This document shows positions 43,416 to 52,661 of a stretch of DNA of 64,000 nucleotides, piece by piece; position 1 is the first letter of the stretch; each line of letters starts with the position of its first letter. The stretch covers positions 1-64,000 of the forward strand of contig JALEOU010000071.1 of NCBI GenBank assembly GCA_022766945.1, given 5' to 3'. The notes under the pieces are model-generated. The model worked only from the letters and a program-made list of their open reading frames with translations, was not told the origin of the DNA and did no database searches. Source of the DNA: Fusicatenibacter sp. Lineage in GTDB: Bacteria; Bacillota; Clostridia; Lachnospirales; Lachnospiraceae. A program made the translations under genes and the position numbers.

Positions 43416-44534
43416 ATGCAGTATCGTAAGTTTGGAAATACGGGGCTTGAAGTATCTGCTCTTGGATTCGGATGTATGAGATTTCCGACAGTCGAGGTGG
43501 ATGGCAGGAAAGTGATTGATGAGGATCGCGCGATTGCTATGGTTCGCAATGCTATTGATGAAGGAGTGAATTACATAGATACCGCTTATCCCTACCATGA
43601 CGGTCAGAGTGAAGTTGTGGTTGGAAAAGCACTGGCGGACGGCTACAGGGAGAAAGTATATCTGGCGACCAAGAGTCCGGTCTGGATGATAAAGAAACCG
43701 GAGGATTTTGAACGCTTTCTGGACGAACAGTTAAAAAAACTGAACACAGATCACATTGATTTCTATCTTCTTCATGCACTCGGACGTGAACGGTTCGAGG
43801 ATACGGTGAAAAAGTTTGATCTGGTAAGGCATATGGAACAGGCAAAAGCGGAGGGAAAGATTCGTCATATCGGATTTTCCTTCCATGATGATCTGGACAC
43901 CTTTAAAGAAATTGTAGATTATTATGACTGGGATTTCTGCCAGATTCAGTATAATTATGCGGATATCAAACAACAGGCTGGAACGGAAGGGCTGATATAT
44001 GCATCTTCCAGGGGACTTGGCGTGGTTATTATGGAGCCGCTCAGGGGAGGAAAGCTGGCTGTTCCGGCACCTCATATGGCAGATGAACTCCCGAAAGGAA
44101 AAACGCCGGTGGAATGGGCGTTGGATTTCCTCTGGGATCAGCCGGAAGTCAGCTTACTGCTCAGCGGTATGAGCACGGAGCAGCAGGTGGTGGATAATCT
44201 GGTGTACGCTTCCAGGTCTTCAACGGGCATGCTCAGCGAGGAAGAAAAAGCTGCAATGGAGAAGGCAGGGGAGATCTTCAATACAATGGCACTGGTGAAG
44301 TGTACGAAGTGTCAGTACTGTCTGCCTTGCTCTGTGAAGATCAATATTCCGGAAATTTTTGCAATTTATAATAAAACGGCAACAGATGGAAAACAGGAAG
44401 CGAAGGAACTCTATGATGCCTGTGAGGTAAAGGCAGATGCCTGTGTACGCTGTGTGCGCTGCGAGAAAGTATGTCCGCAGCACATTGGCATCAGCACTAT
44501 GATGCAGGAAATCAGTGAATATTTTGAGGAATAA
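43416..44534 (+). CDS. Aldo/keto reductase with C-terminal ferredoxin-type [4Fe-4S] domain
   Basis: A 372-residue protein with an aldo/keto reductase barrel followed by a bacterial ferredoxin-like segment. AKR motifs include LGFGCMRFP, YIDTAYPYHDGQSE (catalytic Asp/Tyr), the ATKSP strand with the catalytic Lys, and QIQYNYAD. The C-terminus has two cysteine groups, Cys296, 299, 302 and 305, and Cys343, 346, 349 and 353, able to hold Fe-S clusters. Such fusions are widespread in anaerobes and may use ferredoxin or flavin-linked electrons; the substrate is unknown. ATG 43416 has GGAGGG 7 nt upstream; the frame upstream runs into the tRNAs. Confidence 0.9.
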   Translation: MQYRKFGNTGLEVSALGFGCMRFPTVEVDGRKVIDEDRAIAMVRNAIDEGVNYIDTAYPYHDGQSEVVVGKALADGYREKVYLATKSPVWMIKKPEDFERFLDEQLKKLNTDHIDFYLLHALGRERFEDTVKKFDLVRHMEQAKAEGKIRHIGFSFHDDLDTFKEIVDYYDWDFCQIQYNYADIKQQAGTEGLIYASSRGLGVVIMEPLRGGKLAVPAPHMADELPKGKTPVEWALDFLWDQPEVSLLLSGMSTEQQVVDNLVYASRSSTGMLSEEEKAAMEKAGEIFNTMALVKCTKCQYCLPCSVKINIPEIFAIYNKTATDGKQEAKELYDACEVKADACVRCVRCEKVCPQHIGISTMMQEISEYFEE

Positions 44535-44545
44535 CCAGTGTTCCA

Positions 44546-44594
44546 AAAAAGGGATCCCTGAGCCATGAATCAGATGGCACAGGGATCCCTTTTT
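44546..44594. terminator. Bidirectional terminator between the AKR and MarR genes
   Basis: Perfect 15-bp stem AAAAAGGGATCCCTG/CAGGGATCCCTTTTT with an inner GCCAT/ATGGC pairing; A and T tails serve both converging genes. Confidence 0.9.
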
Positions 44595-44652
44595 GGATAT
44601 GCTCTGTTTTAATTTTATGACAGATCCGGATACAATCAATGATTGGAAACAG

Positions 44653-45117
44653 TTATGTCTCTTCCTGGGAGAGAGAACCTGTCATTTTCCGGAGAAGTGA
44701 ACAGACCTGCTCTGCGGAAGAAAGAAAAGCAGAAAGTTCTTCATCTGTGAGGGCTTTGAGGGATTCCCCAAGGACTTCCCGGTACGCATTGCGGACACAG
44801 TCGAGATATTCGATGCCGTGGTCGTTGATGGAAAAAAGGGTGTGTTTGGGCTTTAATTTCTTGCCGTCTGTCTCCACAAGTTTCTGATCTGCCAGATCCA
44901 GAATGGCTTTCGTCATTTTCTTTTCAGAAACATCAAATTCGTCACAGAGCTGCATCAGTGTGTGAGGGTTCTCTTCCTTCAGCAGACCAAGCACAGCAAC
45001 CTGAAGCTTTGTCAGATGGAATTCTTTCAGAGACAAAGCCTTCTTGAATGCTTTATAATAATCTGGAAATAAATTCAGCAGATCCATTGTATTTTGTTCC
45101 AGTTCTTTGCGATTCAT
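44653..45117 (-). CDS. MarR-family transcriptional regulator
   Basis: A 154-residue winged-helix regulator. The core FHLTKLQVAVLGLLKEENPHTLMQL, then the recognition region FDVSEKKMTKAILDLADQKLVE and the wing GKKLKPKHTLFSINDHGIEYLD, follow the MarR pattern. Ligand and targets are unknown. Ribosome binding site AAAGGAG lies about 10 nt upstream on the minus strand. It is divergent from the Lrp-type gene; no divergent drug or stress target is adjacent. Confidence 0.85.
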   Translation of the reverse strand: MNRKELEQNTMDLLNLFPDYYKAFKKALSLKEFHLTKLQVAVLGLLKEENPHTLMQLCDEFDVSEKKMTKAILDLADQKLVETDGKKLKPKHTLFSINDHGIEYLDCVRNAYREVLGESLKALTDEELSAFLSSAEQVCSLLRKMTGSLSQEET

Positions 45118-45350
45118 AAGCGCGATACTCCTTTTTGGAATGATTGGTGTATCTTCAGAATACGCTTTTTATCACACAATGTCAAATCGAATTCACAAGT
45201 CGAACTGTTGCGGAATATTCTAACAATTCTATAAAAAGTTTGGGGAAAGAGTAGACTTCTCCCGAAAATTTGTTATAATAGGATGGTACTGACAGGAAAG
45301 CAGCAGAGTCTGCTGCGTTTCATGCCGATACAGACGGGAGGAAAAATAAA

Positions 45351-45806
45351 ATGGATGGCATTGATTATAAAATTTTGAAGATCTTACAGAAAAATGCGAG
45401 AGAAACGGCATCCAATATCAGCAAGGAAATTCACCTTTCGGTGTCTGCAGTGATTGAGCGTATTCGTAAGATGGAAGAAACCGGCATTATTAAGGAATAT
45501 ACTATCATTGTGGATGAAAAAAAGACAGGAAATGGAATGACTGCCCTTATGGAAGTCAGCCTGGAGCATCCGAAATATTTTGAGAGTTTTGCGGAACAGA
45601 TTCAGGGGCTGGATTATATTGTATCCTGTTATTATCAGACGGGAGATTTTGATCTTATGCTTAAAATATCCTGCCATTCTTCGGATGAACTGGAAGAGAT
45701 TCACCGGCAGGTGATGAGCCTTCCGGGAGTGTCTGCTACCAGAACTCATGTGGTGTTGAAGAATGTAAAAAATATATACTCCGCTATTCGCAGACCGGAG
45801 AAATAA
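45351..45806 (+). CDS. Lrp/AsnC-family transcriptional regulator
   Basis: A 151-residue feast/famine regulator: N-terminal helix-turn-helix (DYKILKILQKNARETASNISKEIHLSVSAVIERIRKMEETGII) and a C-terminal RAM amino-acid-sensing domain (LMEVSLEHPKYFESF, then VSCYYQTGDFDLMLKISC). A TATAAT at 45274-45279 with a weak TAGACT -35 (45252-45257) is the likely promoter. Alanine racemase follows, so alanine or another amino acid may be the effector. Ribosome binding site is GGGAGGAAAAATAAA. Confidence 0.92.
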   Translation: MDGIDYKILKILQKNARETASNISKEIHLSVSAVIERIRKMEETGIIKEYTIIVDEKKTGNGMTALMEVSLEHPKYFESFAEQIQGLDYIVSCYYQTGDFDLMLKISCHSSDELEEIHRQVMSLPGVSATRTHVVLKNVKNIYSAIRRPEK

Positions 45807-45925
45807 AGAACCAAGGGAGAAAGCCAGTGCATTGTTTTGGAAATTCTGATCCGAAAGAATGTACTGGCATTTCATTGGGGTGTTTTACTTTCAATAAGAG
45901 AATAAAGGAAAGAGAGAGAAAACAA

Positions 45926-47053
45926 GTGAACAGATATATGCGCTGTTATGCTGAGATTTCCCTGGAGGCGATCAGACATAATATCAGGGAAGTAAAAAAA
46001 AGAGTGAGTGCGAATGTGAAATTATTGGTGGTGGTAAAGGCAGATGCTTATGGCCATGGGGCGGTAAAAGTGGCAGGTTGTCTTGAGCCGGAAGCAGATT
46101 ACTTTGCGGTAGCTACGCTGGATGAGGCAATTGAGCTTCGGGAACATGAAATCAAAAAACCGATTCTGATTCTGGGATATGTATCACCTGCCTGTTATGA
46201 CGATGTCATAAAGTATGATATTACACAGACTGTGGATTCCTATTCCCAGGCACAGGCGATGGAAGAGACAGCACTGCGGCTGAAAAAGAAAGCAAAAGTG
46301 CACATTGCTGTGGATACCGGCATGACCCGGATTGGTTTTCAGGTGACAGAGGAGGATGCCAACGAGGCTGCCCGGATTGCATTGCTTCCGCATGTGGAAC
46401 TGGAGGGAATGTTTACACATTTTTCCTGTGCGGACCAGGAAGACAAGACATACTGCGGCATGCAGATGGAAAAGTTTGATAAAATGACGCAGCTGCTTTT
46501 GGATCGGAATGTAACCATTCCCATCCGGCACATCTGTAATTCTGCCGGCATCATGGAATTTGATGATCACCGTTTTGATATGGTGCGTTCCGGTATTGTC
46601 ACTTACGGAATCTATCCCTCGCCGGAGGTAAAAAAAGAGCGGATGGATCTGATTCCTGCACTGGCGTGGAGATGCCATGTGGTTCATGTAAAGGAAGTCG
46701 GTCCCGGACTGGGTGTCAGCTATGGAGCTACCTATGTGACTGACAGACCATCTACGAGAATTGCAACGGTATCCGTAGGATATGCAGACGGTTATCCCCG
46801 TGCGCTTTCCAATCGGGGATACGTCCTGATTCATGGGCAGGCGGCTCCCATCATTGGAAGAGTCTGTATGGATCAGATGATGGTGGATGTAAGCGATATC
46901 CCGGATGTGAAGGTGGAAGATGTGGTTACACTGGTTGGAAGAGACGGAGACCATCAGATTACAATCGAGGAAGTTGCGGATCCGGCAGCACGATTCGATT
47001 ATGAAATGCTCTGTAATATTTCAAAGCGTGTGGAAAGAGTTTATGCAGAATAA
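45926..47053 (+). CDS. alr: Alanine racemase
   Basis: PLP enzyme that makes D-alanine for peptidoglycan. The 375-residue protein has the PLP lysine Lys38 in VVVKADAYGHG, the GMTRIGF segment, and the C-terminal domain with SVGYADGYPRALSNRG and GRVCMDQMMVD. The start is uncertain: GTG 45926 (chosen) has GAGAG 7 nt upstream and gives MNRYMRCYAEISL; ATG 45938 has no site. It follows the Lrp-type gene by about 120 nt with no terminator. Confidence 0.93.
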   Translation: MNRYMRCYAEISLEAIRHNIREVKKRVSANVKLLVVVKADAYGHGAVKVAGCLEPEADYFAVATLDEAIELREHEIKKPILILGYVSPACYDDVIKYDITQTVDSYSQAQAMEETALRLKKKAKVHIAVDTGMTRIGFQVTEEDANEAARIALLPHVELEGMFTHFSCADQEDKTYCGMQMEKFDKMTQLLLDRNVTIPIRHICNSAGIMEFDDHRFDMVRSGIVTYGIYPSPEVKKERMDLIPALAWRCHVVHVKEVGPGLGVSYGATYVTDRPSTRIATVSVGYADGYPRALSNRGYVLIHGQAAPIIGRVCMDQMMVDVSDIPDVKVEDVVTLVGRDGDHQITIEEVADPAARFDYEMLCNISKRVERVYAE

Positions 47054-47062
47054 AATCCGTGG

Positions 47063-47092
47063 TTGACAGACTCTGTAAGCCTATGTTAGTAT
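47063..47092 (+). promoter_or_regulatory. Promoter of the amino acid ABC operon
   Basis: TTGACA (47063-47068), 18 bases, TAGTAT (47087-47092), immediately after alr. Confidence 0.65.
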
Positions 47093-47161
47093 GTATAAAT
47101 GATTTAGTATGGTAGAGTGATAATGAGATACCAGAGTCAAATTACGGGAGGGCAAAAGGTT

Positions 47162-48064
47162 ATGAAGAAAAAATTGATATGTGGTATGATGACTGCTGCG
47201 ATGACAGCAGTACTTCTGGCCGGATGCGGAAATGATGCATCCGGTACGTCTGCGTCGTCCGGTGCATCCGCAGCATCGGATACAACAGTTTCCGAATCAG
47301 CATCAGATGTTTCGGCATCATCCGAGACAGTTGGTGATTCTGCAGAGCCGGTGACTTTTACAGTGGGCTTTGATGCGGAGTATCCGCCGTATGGTTATAT
47401 GGATGAGGACACTGGTGAATATACCGGTTTTGATCTGGAACTGGCTGAGGCTGTCTGCGATCTGTATGGCTGGCAGCTGGTGAAGACGCCGATTAACTGG
47501 GATTCCAAAGATATGGAATTGAATTCCGGCTCCATTGACTGCATCTGGAACGGATTTACCATAAATGGAAGGGAAGATGACTACACCTGGTCTGATCCTT
47601 ATGTAGATAACAGTCAGGTGATGGTTGTTTCGGAAAGTTCTGGAATCAATACGCTGTCAGATCTGGCCGGCAAAAATGTAGGCGTTCAGGCTGCATCAGC
47701 TGCTCTTGAACTTTTACAGAGCGAAGAGGAAGGCGGACAGAAAGCACTTGCAGATACTTTTGCTGTTCTTCAGCAGTTCCCGGATTACAACAACGCGTTT
47801 GTGGAACTTCAGGCAGGCTCGATTGATGCGGTGGCTATGGACATCGGAGTTGCAAAATATCAGCTGAAAACCCGCGGAGAAGGCTTTAAGATTCTTGATG
47901 AGAGCCTGAATTCAGAGCAGTATGCAATCGGCTTCAAGAAAGGCAACACAGAACTCTGCGAGAAGGTAAATGAGGGGCTTCAGCAGCTTCTCGCTGACGG
48001 AACCTTTGAGGAACTGGCTGAGAAATATGAGATTGCCGATATGGTTTGCCTGGAGGCAAAATAA
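47162..48064 (+). CDS. Polar amino acid ABC transporter, substrate-binding lipoprotein
   Basis: Family 3 solute-binding protein delivering an amino acid to the permease encoded downstream. The 300-residue precursor has a lipoprotein signal with LLAGC and lipidated Cys22, then a Ser/Ala-rich linker to about 60, and a two-lobe periplasmic-type fold beginning TFTVGFDAEYPPYGYMDE. The TINGREDDYTWSDPYVD segment and Asp/Arg-type ligand residues are standard. The exact amino acid is not readable (cystine, glutamine or arginine types are similar). ATG 47162 follows GGGAGGGCAAAAGGTT. A terminator separates it from the permease gene. Confidence 0.92.
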   Translation: MKKKLICGMMTAAMTAVLLAGCGNDASGTSASSGASAASDTTVSESASDVSASSETVGDSAEPVTFTVGFDAEYPPYGYMDEDTGEYTGFDLELAEAVCDLYGWQLVKTPINWDSKDMELNSGSIDCIWNGFTINGREDDYTWSDPYVDNSQVMVVSESSGINTLSDLAGKNVGVQAASAALELLQSEEEGGQKALADTFAVLQQFPDYNNAFVELQAGSIDAVAMDIGVAKYQLKTRGEGFKILDESLNSEQYAIGFKKGNTELCEKVNEGLQQLLADGTFEELAEKYEIADMVCLEAK

Positions 48065-48131
48065 AACAATCAATGTTCATTTCCGGTGATGCCTGCAGGA
48101 AAGGATATGCCGGTTCAGGAAAGAGAATAAG

Positions 48132-48169
48132 AAAAGCCCCCGATGACTGAAGAATTCGGGGGCTTTTTT
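48132..48169 (+). terminator. Intra-operon terminator between binding protein and permease
   Basis: AAAAGCCCCCGA pairs with TCGGGGGCTTTT (12 bp, 12-base loop), then more T. It lies between two genes of one transporter, so it likely works as a partial terminator. Confidence 0.88.
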
Positions 48170-48191
48170 GAAAATGTAAAGGAGTGGACTT

Positions 48192-48839
48192 ATGAGATTT
48201 TCCCTGATTCTCTCACAGCTTGGCCAGGGCATGGGTCGGACGGTCACAATCTTTTTGCTGACGCTGATATTTTCTTTGCCGCTGGGTCTTCTTGTAGCTT
48301 TTGGAAGAATGTCGAAAAACCGTATCATCAGCCGTCTGACTAAGATTTATATTTCCATCATGCGGGGAACGCCCCTGATGCTGCAGCTGATGGTGGTCTA
48401 TTTTGGTCCGTTTTATTTGTTTGGCCTGAATATCGGAAACTGGCGTTTTCCGGCAATCATTGTTGGCTTTTCTCTGAATTATGCTGCTTACTTTGCAGAA
48501 ATATACCGTTCCGGTATCGAGTCTATGCCGGTGGGACAATATGAGGCAGCCAGGCTGCTGGGGTATTCCAAAATGCAGACTTTTTTCCGGATTATCCTGC
48601 CTCAGGTGATCAAAAGGATCCTTCCGGCTGTCACGAATGAAATAATTACTCTGGTAAAAGATACCTCACTGGCATTTTCGATCGCCTATGCGGAGATGTT
48701 TACCATAGCAAAGCAGATTGCCGCTGCACAGACTACGATGATTCCTTTTGTTGCAGCAGCTGTTTTCTACTATGTGTTTAATGTCCTGGTAGCATGGATT
48801 ATGGAACGGATTGAGAAAAAGTTTGCCTATTACCGTTAG
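48192..48839 (+). CDS. Polar amino acid ABC transporter permease
   Basis: A 215-residue membrane permease of the His/Glu/Gln/Arg family with about five transmembrane helices. It carries the coupling EAA loop YEAARLLGYSKMQTFFRIILPQ, which contacts the ATPase. The N-terminal SQLGQGMGRTVTIFLLTLIFS is the family's usual start. Ribosome binding site AAAGGAGTGGACTT precedes ATG 48192, directly after the intra-operon terminator. Confidence 0.94.
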   Translation: MRFSLILSQLGQGMGRTVTIFLLTLIFSLPLGLLVAFGRMSKNRIISRLTKIYISIMRGTPLMLQLMVVYFGPFYLFGLNIGNWRFPAIIVGFSLNYAAYFAEIYRSGIESMPVGQYEAARLLGYSKMQTFFRIILPQVIKRILPAVTNEIITLVKDTSLAFSIAYAEMFTIAKQIAAAQTTMIPFVAAAVFYYVFNVLVAWIMERIEKKFAYYR

Positions 48840-48851
48840 GAGGAGCACAGT

Positions 48852-49610
48852 ATGATCTATCTGGAAATGAATCATGTAAAGAAAAATTTTGATGATCTGG
48901 AAGTTTTAAAAGATATTTCGCTTACTGTTGAGGAAGGCGAGGTGGTCTCCATCATCGGTCCCTCCGGCTCCGGAAAGTCAACGCTGCTGCGCTGCGCGAC
49001 ACTGCTTGAGACAATGGACTGCGGAGATCTTTCCTATCTCGGAAAGAAAGCGGTTACCATGGAAAACGGTCATTCTGTCTATGAAAAGCCGGCTGTTCTC
49101 GGAAAAATCAGAGAAAATTTCGGCCTTGTTTTTCAGAATTACAATTTGTTTCCACATTACAATGTCATGCGAAACCTTTGCGATGCACCGATCCATGTAC
49201 AGAAGAGACAAAGAGACGAGGTAGAGCAGCAGGCGAAGGAACTGCTCTATAAGATGGGGCTTACCGGAAAAGAAAAAGCGTATCCCTGCCAGCTGTCCGG
49301 AGGGCAGTGTCAGAGAGTAGCGATCGCCAGGGCCCTGATGCTGAACCCGAAAGTACTGTTTTTCGATGAACCCACGTCTGCCCTTGACCCGGAGCTGACC
49401 GGAGAGGTACTGAAAGTCATCCGTTCGCTGGCTGAAATGCACATGACGATGGTGATTGTAACACATGAGATGGCTTTTGCCAGAGAAATCTCAGACCGGA
49501 TCCTCTTTATGGATCAGGGCGTGGTAGTTGTTGAAGGAACGCCAAAAGAGGTCTTTTCATCGGAGAATAACCGCATGAAGGGCTTCCTGGGTAAATTTCG
49601 CGATAAGTAG
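48852..49610 (+). CDS. Polar amino acid ABC transporter ATP-binding protein
   Basis: The 252-residue ATPase powering the importer. Walker [10 protein letters not shown] (36-44), Q-loop [13 protein letters not shown], signature [14 protein letters not shown], Walker [14 protein letters not shown] and the H-loop VTHEM are all intact. It lies 12 nt after the permease with its own AGGAGGAGCACAGT ribosome binding site. Confidence 0.96.
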   Translation: MIYLEMNHVKKNFDDLEVLKDISLTVEEGEVVSIIGPSGSGKSTLLRCATLLETMDCGDLSYLGKKAVTMENGHSVYEKPAVLGKIRENFGLVFQNYNLFPHYNVMRNLCDAPIHVQKRQRDEVEQQAKELLYKMGLTGKEKAYPCQLSGGQCQRVAIARALMLNPKVLFFDEPTSALDPELTGEVLKVIRSLAEMHMTMVIVTHEMAFAREISDRILFMDQGVVVVEGTPKEVFSSENNRMKGFLGKFRDK

Positions 49611-49621
49611 AGACGTTTTGC

Positions 49622-49650
49622 TTGCTTTTAAAAATGCCTTGCGCTATACT
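49622..49650 (+). promoter_or_regulatory. Sigma-A promoter for purB
   Basis: TTGCTT (49622-49627), 17 bases, TATACT (49645-49650). The ~125-nt leader contains an inverted repeat GGAGCCG/CGGCTCC (49664-49670, 49690-49696). No purine riboswitch core is visible. Confidence 0.65.
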
Positions 49651-49782
49651 ATGTAATGTGTGCGGAGCCGGCAGTTTTTGGAATCTGTGCGGCTCCTGTT
49701 CATGATTTACAGATGATACTGTCTGCGGGAGCAGACAGGTTCGTTATGAAAATAACCTTTGAACGAAGAGGAGATCATACCT

Positions 49783-51219
49783 ATGAGCGGAACAGACAGA
49801 TACGTAAGCCCACTTTCAGAGCGATATGCCAGCCGTGAGATGCAGTATATTTTTTCACCGGATATGAAGTTTCGTACCTGGAGAAAACTGTGGATTGCAC
49901 TTGCAGAGACAGAAAAAGAACTCGGTCTTCCCATCACAGATGAGCAGATTGAGGAGTTAAAAGCTCACGCAGACGATATTAATTACGATGTTGCGAAGGC
50001 CAGAGAAAAAGAGTGCCGTCACGATGTTATGTCTCATGTTTATGCTTACGGCGTACAGTGCCCGAAGGCAAAAGGAATTATTCATCTTGGTGCTACCAGC
50101 TGCTATGTAGGAGACAATACCGATATTATTGTCATGAATGAAGCATTAAAACTGGTAAAGAAAAAACTGCTGAATGTAATTGCGGAACTGGCAAAATTTG
50201 CCGATCAGTACAAAAATCAGCCGACACTGGCTTTTACTCACTTCCAGCCTGCACAGCCGACAACAGTTGGCAAGAGAGCGACGCTGTGGATGCAGGAATT
50301 CCTTATGGATCTTCAGGATCTGGAATATGTTCAGAGCACATTAAAACTGCTCGGTTCCAAGGGTACGACAGGTACCCAGGCCAGCTTTTTGGAACTTTTT
50401 GACGGTGATCAGAAAACGATCGACAAGATCGATCCGATGATTGCAGAGAAAATGGGATTTGAGAGCTGCTATCCGGTATCCGGACAGACCTATTCCAGAA
50501 AAGTAGATACGAGAGTGCTTAATGTGCTTGCAGGCATTGCGGCAAGTGCTACCAAGTTTTCCAATGATATCCGTCTGCTCCAGCACTTGAAGGAAGTGGA
50601 AGAGCCATTCGAAAAAGGACAGATCGGTTCTTCCGCCATGGCATACAAGAGAAATCCGATGAGAAGTGAGCGTATTGCCTCTCTTTCCAGATATGTGATC
50701 ACGGATGCTTTAAATCCGGCGATTACATCGGCAACTCAGTGGTTTGAGAGAACTCTGGACGATTCTGCAAACAAACGTCTGTCCATTCCGGAAGGCTTCC
50801 TCGCGATTGACGGAATTCTGGATCTGTGCATGAACGTAGTAGACGGACTGGTTGTATATCCGAAAGTCATCTACAAGCATATGATGGCAGAGCTGCCGTT
50901 TATGGCGACAGAGAATATTATGATGGATGCAGTAAAGGCCGGAGGTGACCGTCAGGAACTTCATGAGAGAATCCGTGAGCTTTCGATGATTGCCGGAAAG
51001 CATGTCAAGGAAGAGGGTCGTGATAATGATCTGCTGGACCTGATTCTGGAAGATCCGATGTTCCACCTTTCCAAAGAAGATCTGGATAAGACGATGGATC
51101 CTGCGAAGTATACGGGGCGTGCAGCGGTTCAGGTGGATGCGTTCCTTGCAGACGTGGTTCGGCCGGTTCTGGAAGCGAACAGGGAAGCTCTTGGCATGAC
51201 TGCAGAAATCAATGTCTGA
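49783..51219 (+). CDS. purB: Adenylosuccinate lyase
   Basis: Cleaves SAICAR to AICAR and adenylosuccinate to AMP, so it acts twice in purine synthesis. The 478-residue fumarase/aspartase superfamily member has HDVMSHVYAYG, the catalytic His region TLAFTHFQPAQPTTVGKR, and the flexible signature loop GSSAMAYKRNPMRSER. ATG 49783 follows GAGGAGATCATACCT. The substrate AICAR feeds the module at 16.9-18.8 kb, and purA is the next gene. Confidence 0.96.
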   Translation: MSGTDRYVSPLSERYASREMQYIFSPDMKFRTWRKLWIALAETEKELGLPITDEQIEELKAHADDINYDVAKAREKECRHDVMSHVYAYGVQCPKAKGIIHLGATSCYVGDNTDIIVMNEALKLVKKKLLNVIAELAKFADQYKNQPTLAFTHFQPAQPTTVGKRATLWMQEFLMDLQDLEYVQSTLKLLGSKGTTGTQASFLELFDGDQKTIDKIDPMIAEKMGFESCYPVSGQTYSRKVDTRVLNVLAGIAASATKFSNDIRLLQHLKEVEEPFEKGQIGSSAMAYKRNPMRSERIASLSRYVITDALNPAITSATQWFERTLDDSANKRLSIPEGFLAIDGILDLCMNVVDGLVVYPKVIYKHMMAELPFMATENIMMDAVKAGGDRQELHERIRELSMIAGKHVKEEGRDNDLLDLILEDPMFHLSKEDLDKTMDPAKYTGRAAVQVDAFLADVVRPVLEANREALGMTAEINV

Positions 51220-51290
51220 GTTTTATAAACGAAAGTAATAAACCAGGTAAACTTTATAAGTAATTATAAGTTCCCCTTATGATAAAAATG

Positions 51291-51299
51291 TGGTATACT
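51291..51299 (+). promoter_or_regulatory. Possible extended -10 promoter for purA
   Basis: TGG-TATACT (51291-51299) with a poor -35 (TTCCCC, 51271-51276). A CCGGGA-ATGA-TCCCGG hairpin (51312-51327) follows at the predicted mRNA start. Confidence 0.5.
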
Positions 51300-51368
51300 G
51301 AAAAAAGTCTTCCGGGAATGATCCCGGGCAGGAATGACTAAGAAGTAATGTGATTAGGAGGATGTCAA

Positions 51369-52649
51369 ATGATCAAGGCAGTAGTAGGAGCAAACTGGGG
51401 AGATGAGGGAAAAGGCAAGATCACGGATATGCTGGCCAAGGAGGCTGACATTATCGTACGTTTCCAGGGTGGTGCCAATGCCGGACATACAATTGTAAAT
51501 AATTATGGAAAGTTCGCACTTCACACTCTCCCGTCCGGCGTGTTCTATGATCATACTACCAGTGTGATCGGAAACGGAGTTGCACTCAATATACCGGTAC
51601 TTATGAAGGAAGTTCAGGATATCGTGTCAAAAGGAGTGCCGATGCCGAAAATCAAAATTTCTGACCGTGCACAGATGGTTATGCCTTATCACATCCTGTT
51701 TGATCAGTATGAGGAGGAGCGTCTGGGCGGAAAGTCTTTCGGATCCACAAAATCCGGCATTGCTCCTTTCTATTCGGATAAATATGCAAAAATTGGTTTT
51801 CAGGTGAATGAACTCTTTGATGAAGAGCATCTGAAAGAAAAACTGCAGTCTGTATGCGAGACAAAAAATGTTCTTCTGGAGCATTTGTATCATAAACCGC
51901 TCCTGAATCCGGATGAGATCTACGCGGAGCTGATGGAGTACAGGAGAATGGTGGAACCATTCGTGTGCGATACTTCTGCATTCCTCTGGAATGCGGTTCA
52001 GGAAGGCAAAGAGATCCTGCTGGAGGGCCAGCTCGGTTCCCTGAAGGATCCGGATCACGGAATTTATCCCATGGTTACCTCTTCTTCCACGCTGGCCGGT
52101 TACGGTGCGGTAGGAGCAGGTGTTCCTCCCTATGAGATCAAGAAGATAGTGACTGTCTGCAAAGCATACTCCAGTGCAGTGGGTGCGGGCGCTTTTGTAT
52201 CCGAAATTTTCGGAGAGGAAGCAGATGAGCTGAGAAGACGCGGCGGTGACGGTGGAGAGTATGGCGCAACAACCGGTCGCCCGAGACGTATGGGATGGTT
52301 TGACTGCGTGGCCTCCAGATATGGCTGCAGAATTCAGGGAACCACAGATGTGGCTTTTACGGTTCTGGATGTTCTCGGATATCTTGATGAGATACCTGTT
52401 TGTGTGGCATACGAAGTGGATGGAAAGGAAATCCATGATTTCCCGAACACCGCACTTCTGGAAAAAGCAAAACCGGTACTGAAGACACTTCCGGGATGGA
52501 AGTGTGATATCCGCGGTATCAAAACCTATGAAGAACTGCCGGAAAACTGCAGAAACTATATTGAATTTGTTGAAAAAGAAATCGGCTTCCCGATCACGAT
52601 GATTTCCAATGGACCGGGAAGAGATGATATCATTTACCGCAATAAATAA
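51369..52649 (+). CDS. purA: Adenylosuccinate synthetase
   Basis: GTP-dependent ligation of aspartate to IMP, the first step to AMP. The 426-residue protein has the P-loop-like NWGDEGKGKITD at the N-terminus, the IMP-binding GGANAGHTIV, and the later signature GSTKSGIAPFYSDKYAK and TTGRPRRMGWFD. Ribosome binding site is AGGAGGATGTCAA. It follows purB by 150 nt and is followed immediately by a lipoprotein gene. Confidence 0.97.
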   Translation: MIKAVVGANWGDEGKGKITDMLAKEADIIVRFQGGANAGHTIVNNYGKFALHTLPSGVFYDHTTSVIGNGVALNIPVLMKEVQDIVSKGVPMPKIKISDRAQMVMPYHILFDQYEEERLGGKSFGSTKSGIAPFYSDKYAKIGFQVNELFDEEHLKEKLQSVCETKNVLLEHLYHKPLLNPDEIYAELMEYRRMVEPFVCDTSAFLWNAVQEGKEILLEGQLGSLKDPDHGIYPMVTSSSTLAGYGAVGAGVPPYEIKKIVTVCKAYSSAVGAGAFVSEIFGEEADELRRRGGDGGEYGATTGRPRRMGWFDCVASRYGCRIQGTTDVAFTVLDVLGYLDEIPVCVAYEVDGKEIHDFPNTALLEKAKPVLKTLPGWKCDIRGIKTYEELPENCRNYIEFVEKEIGFPITMISNGPGRDDIIYRNK

Positions 52650-52661
52650 ATGAGGGATTGC

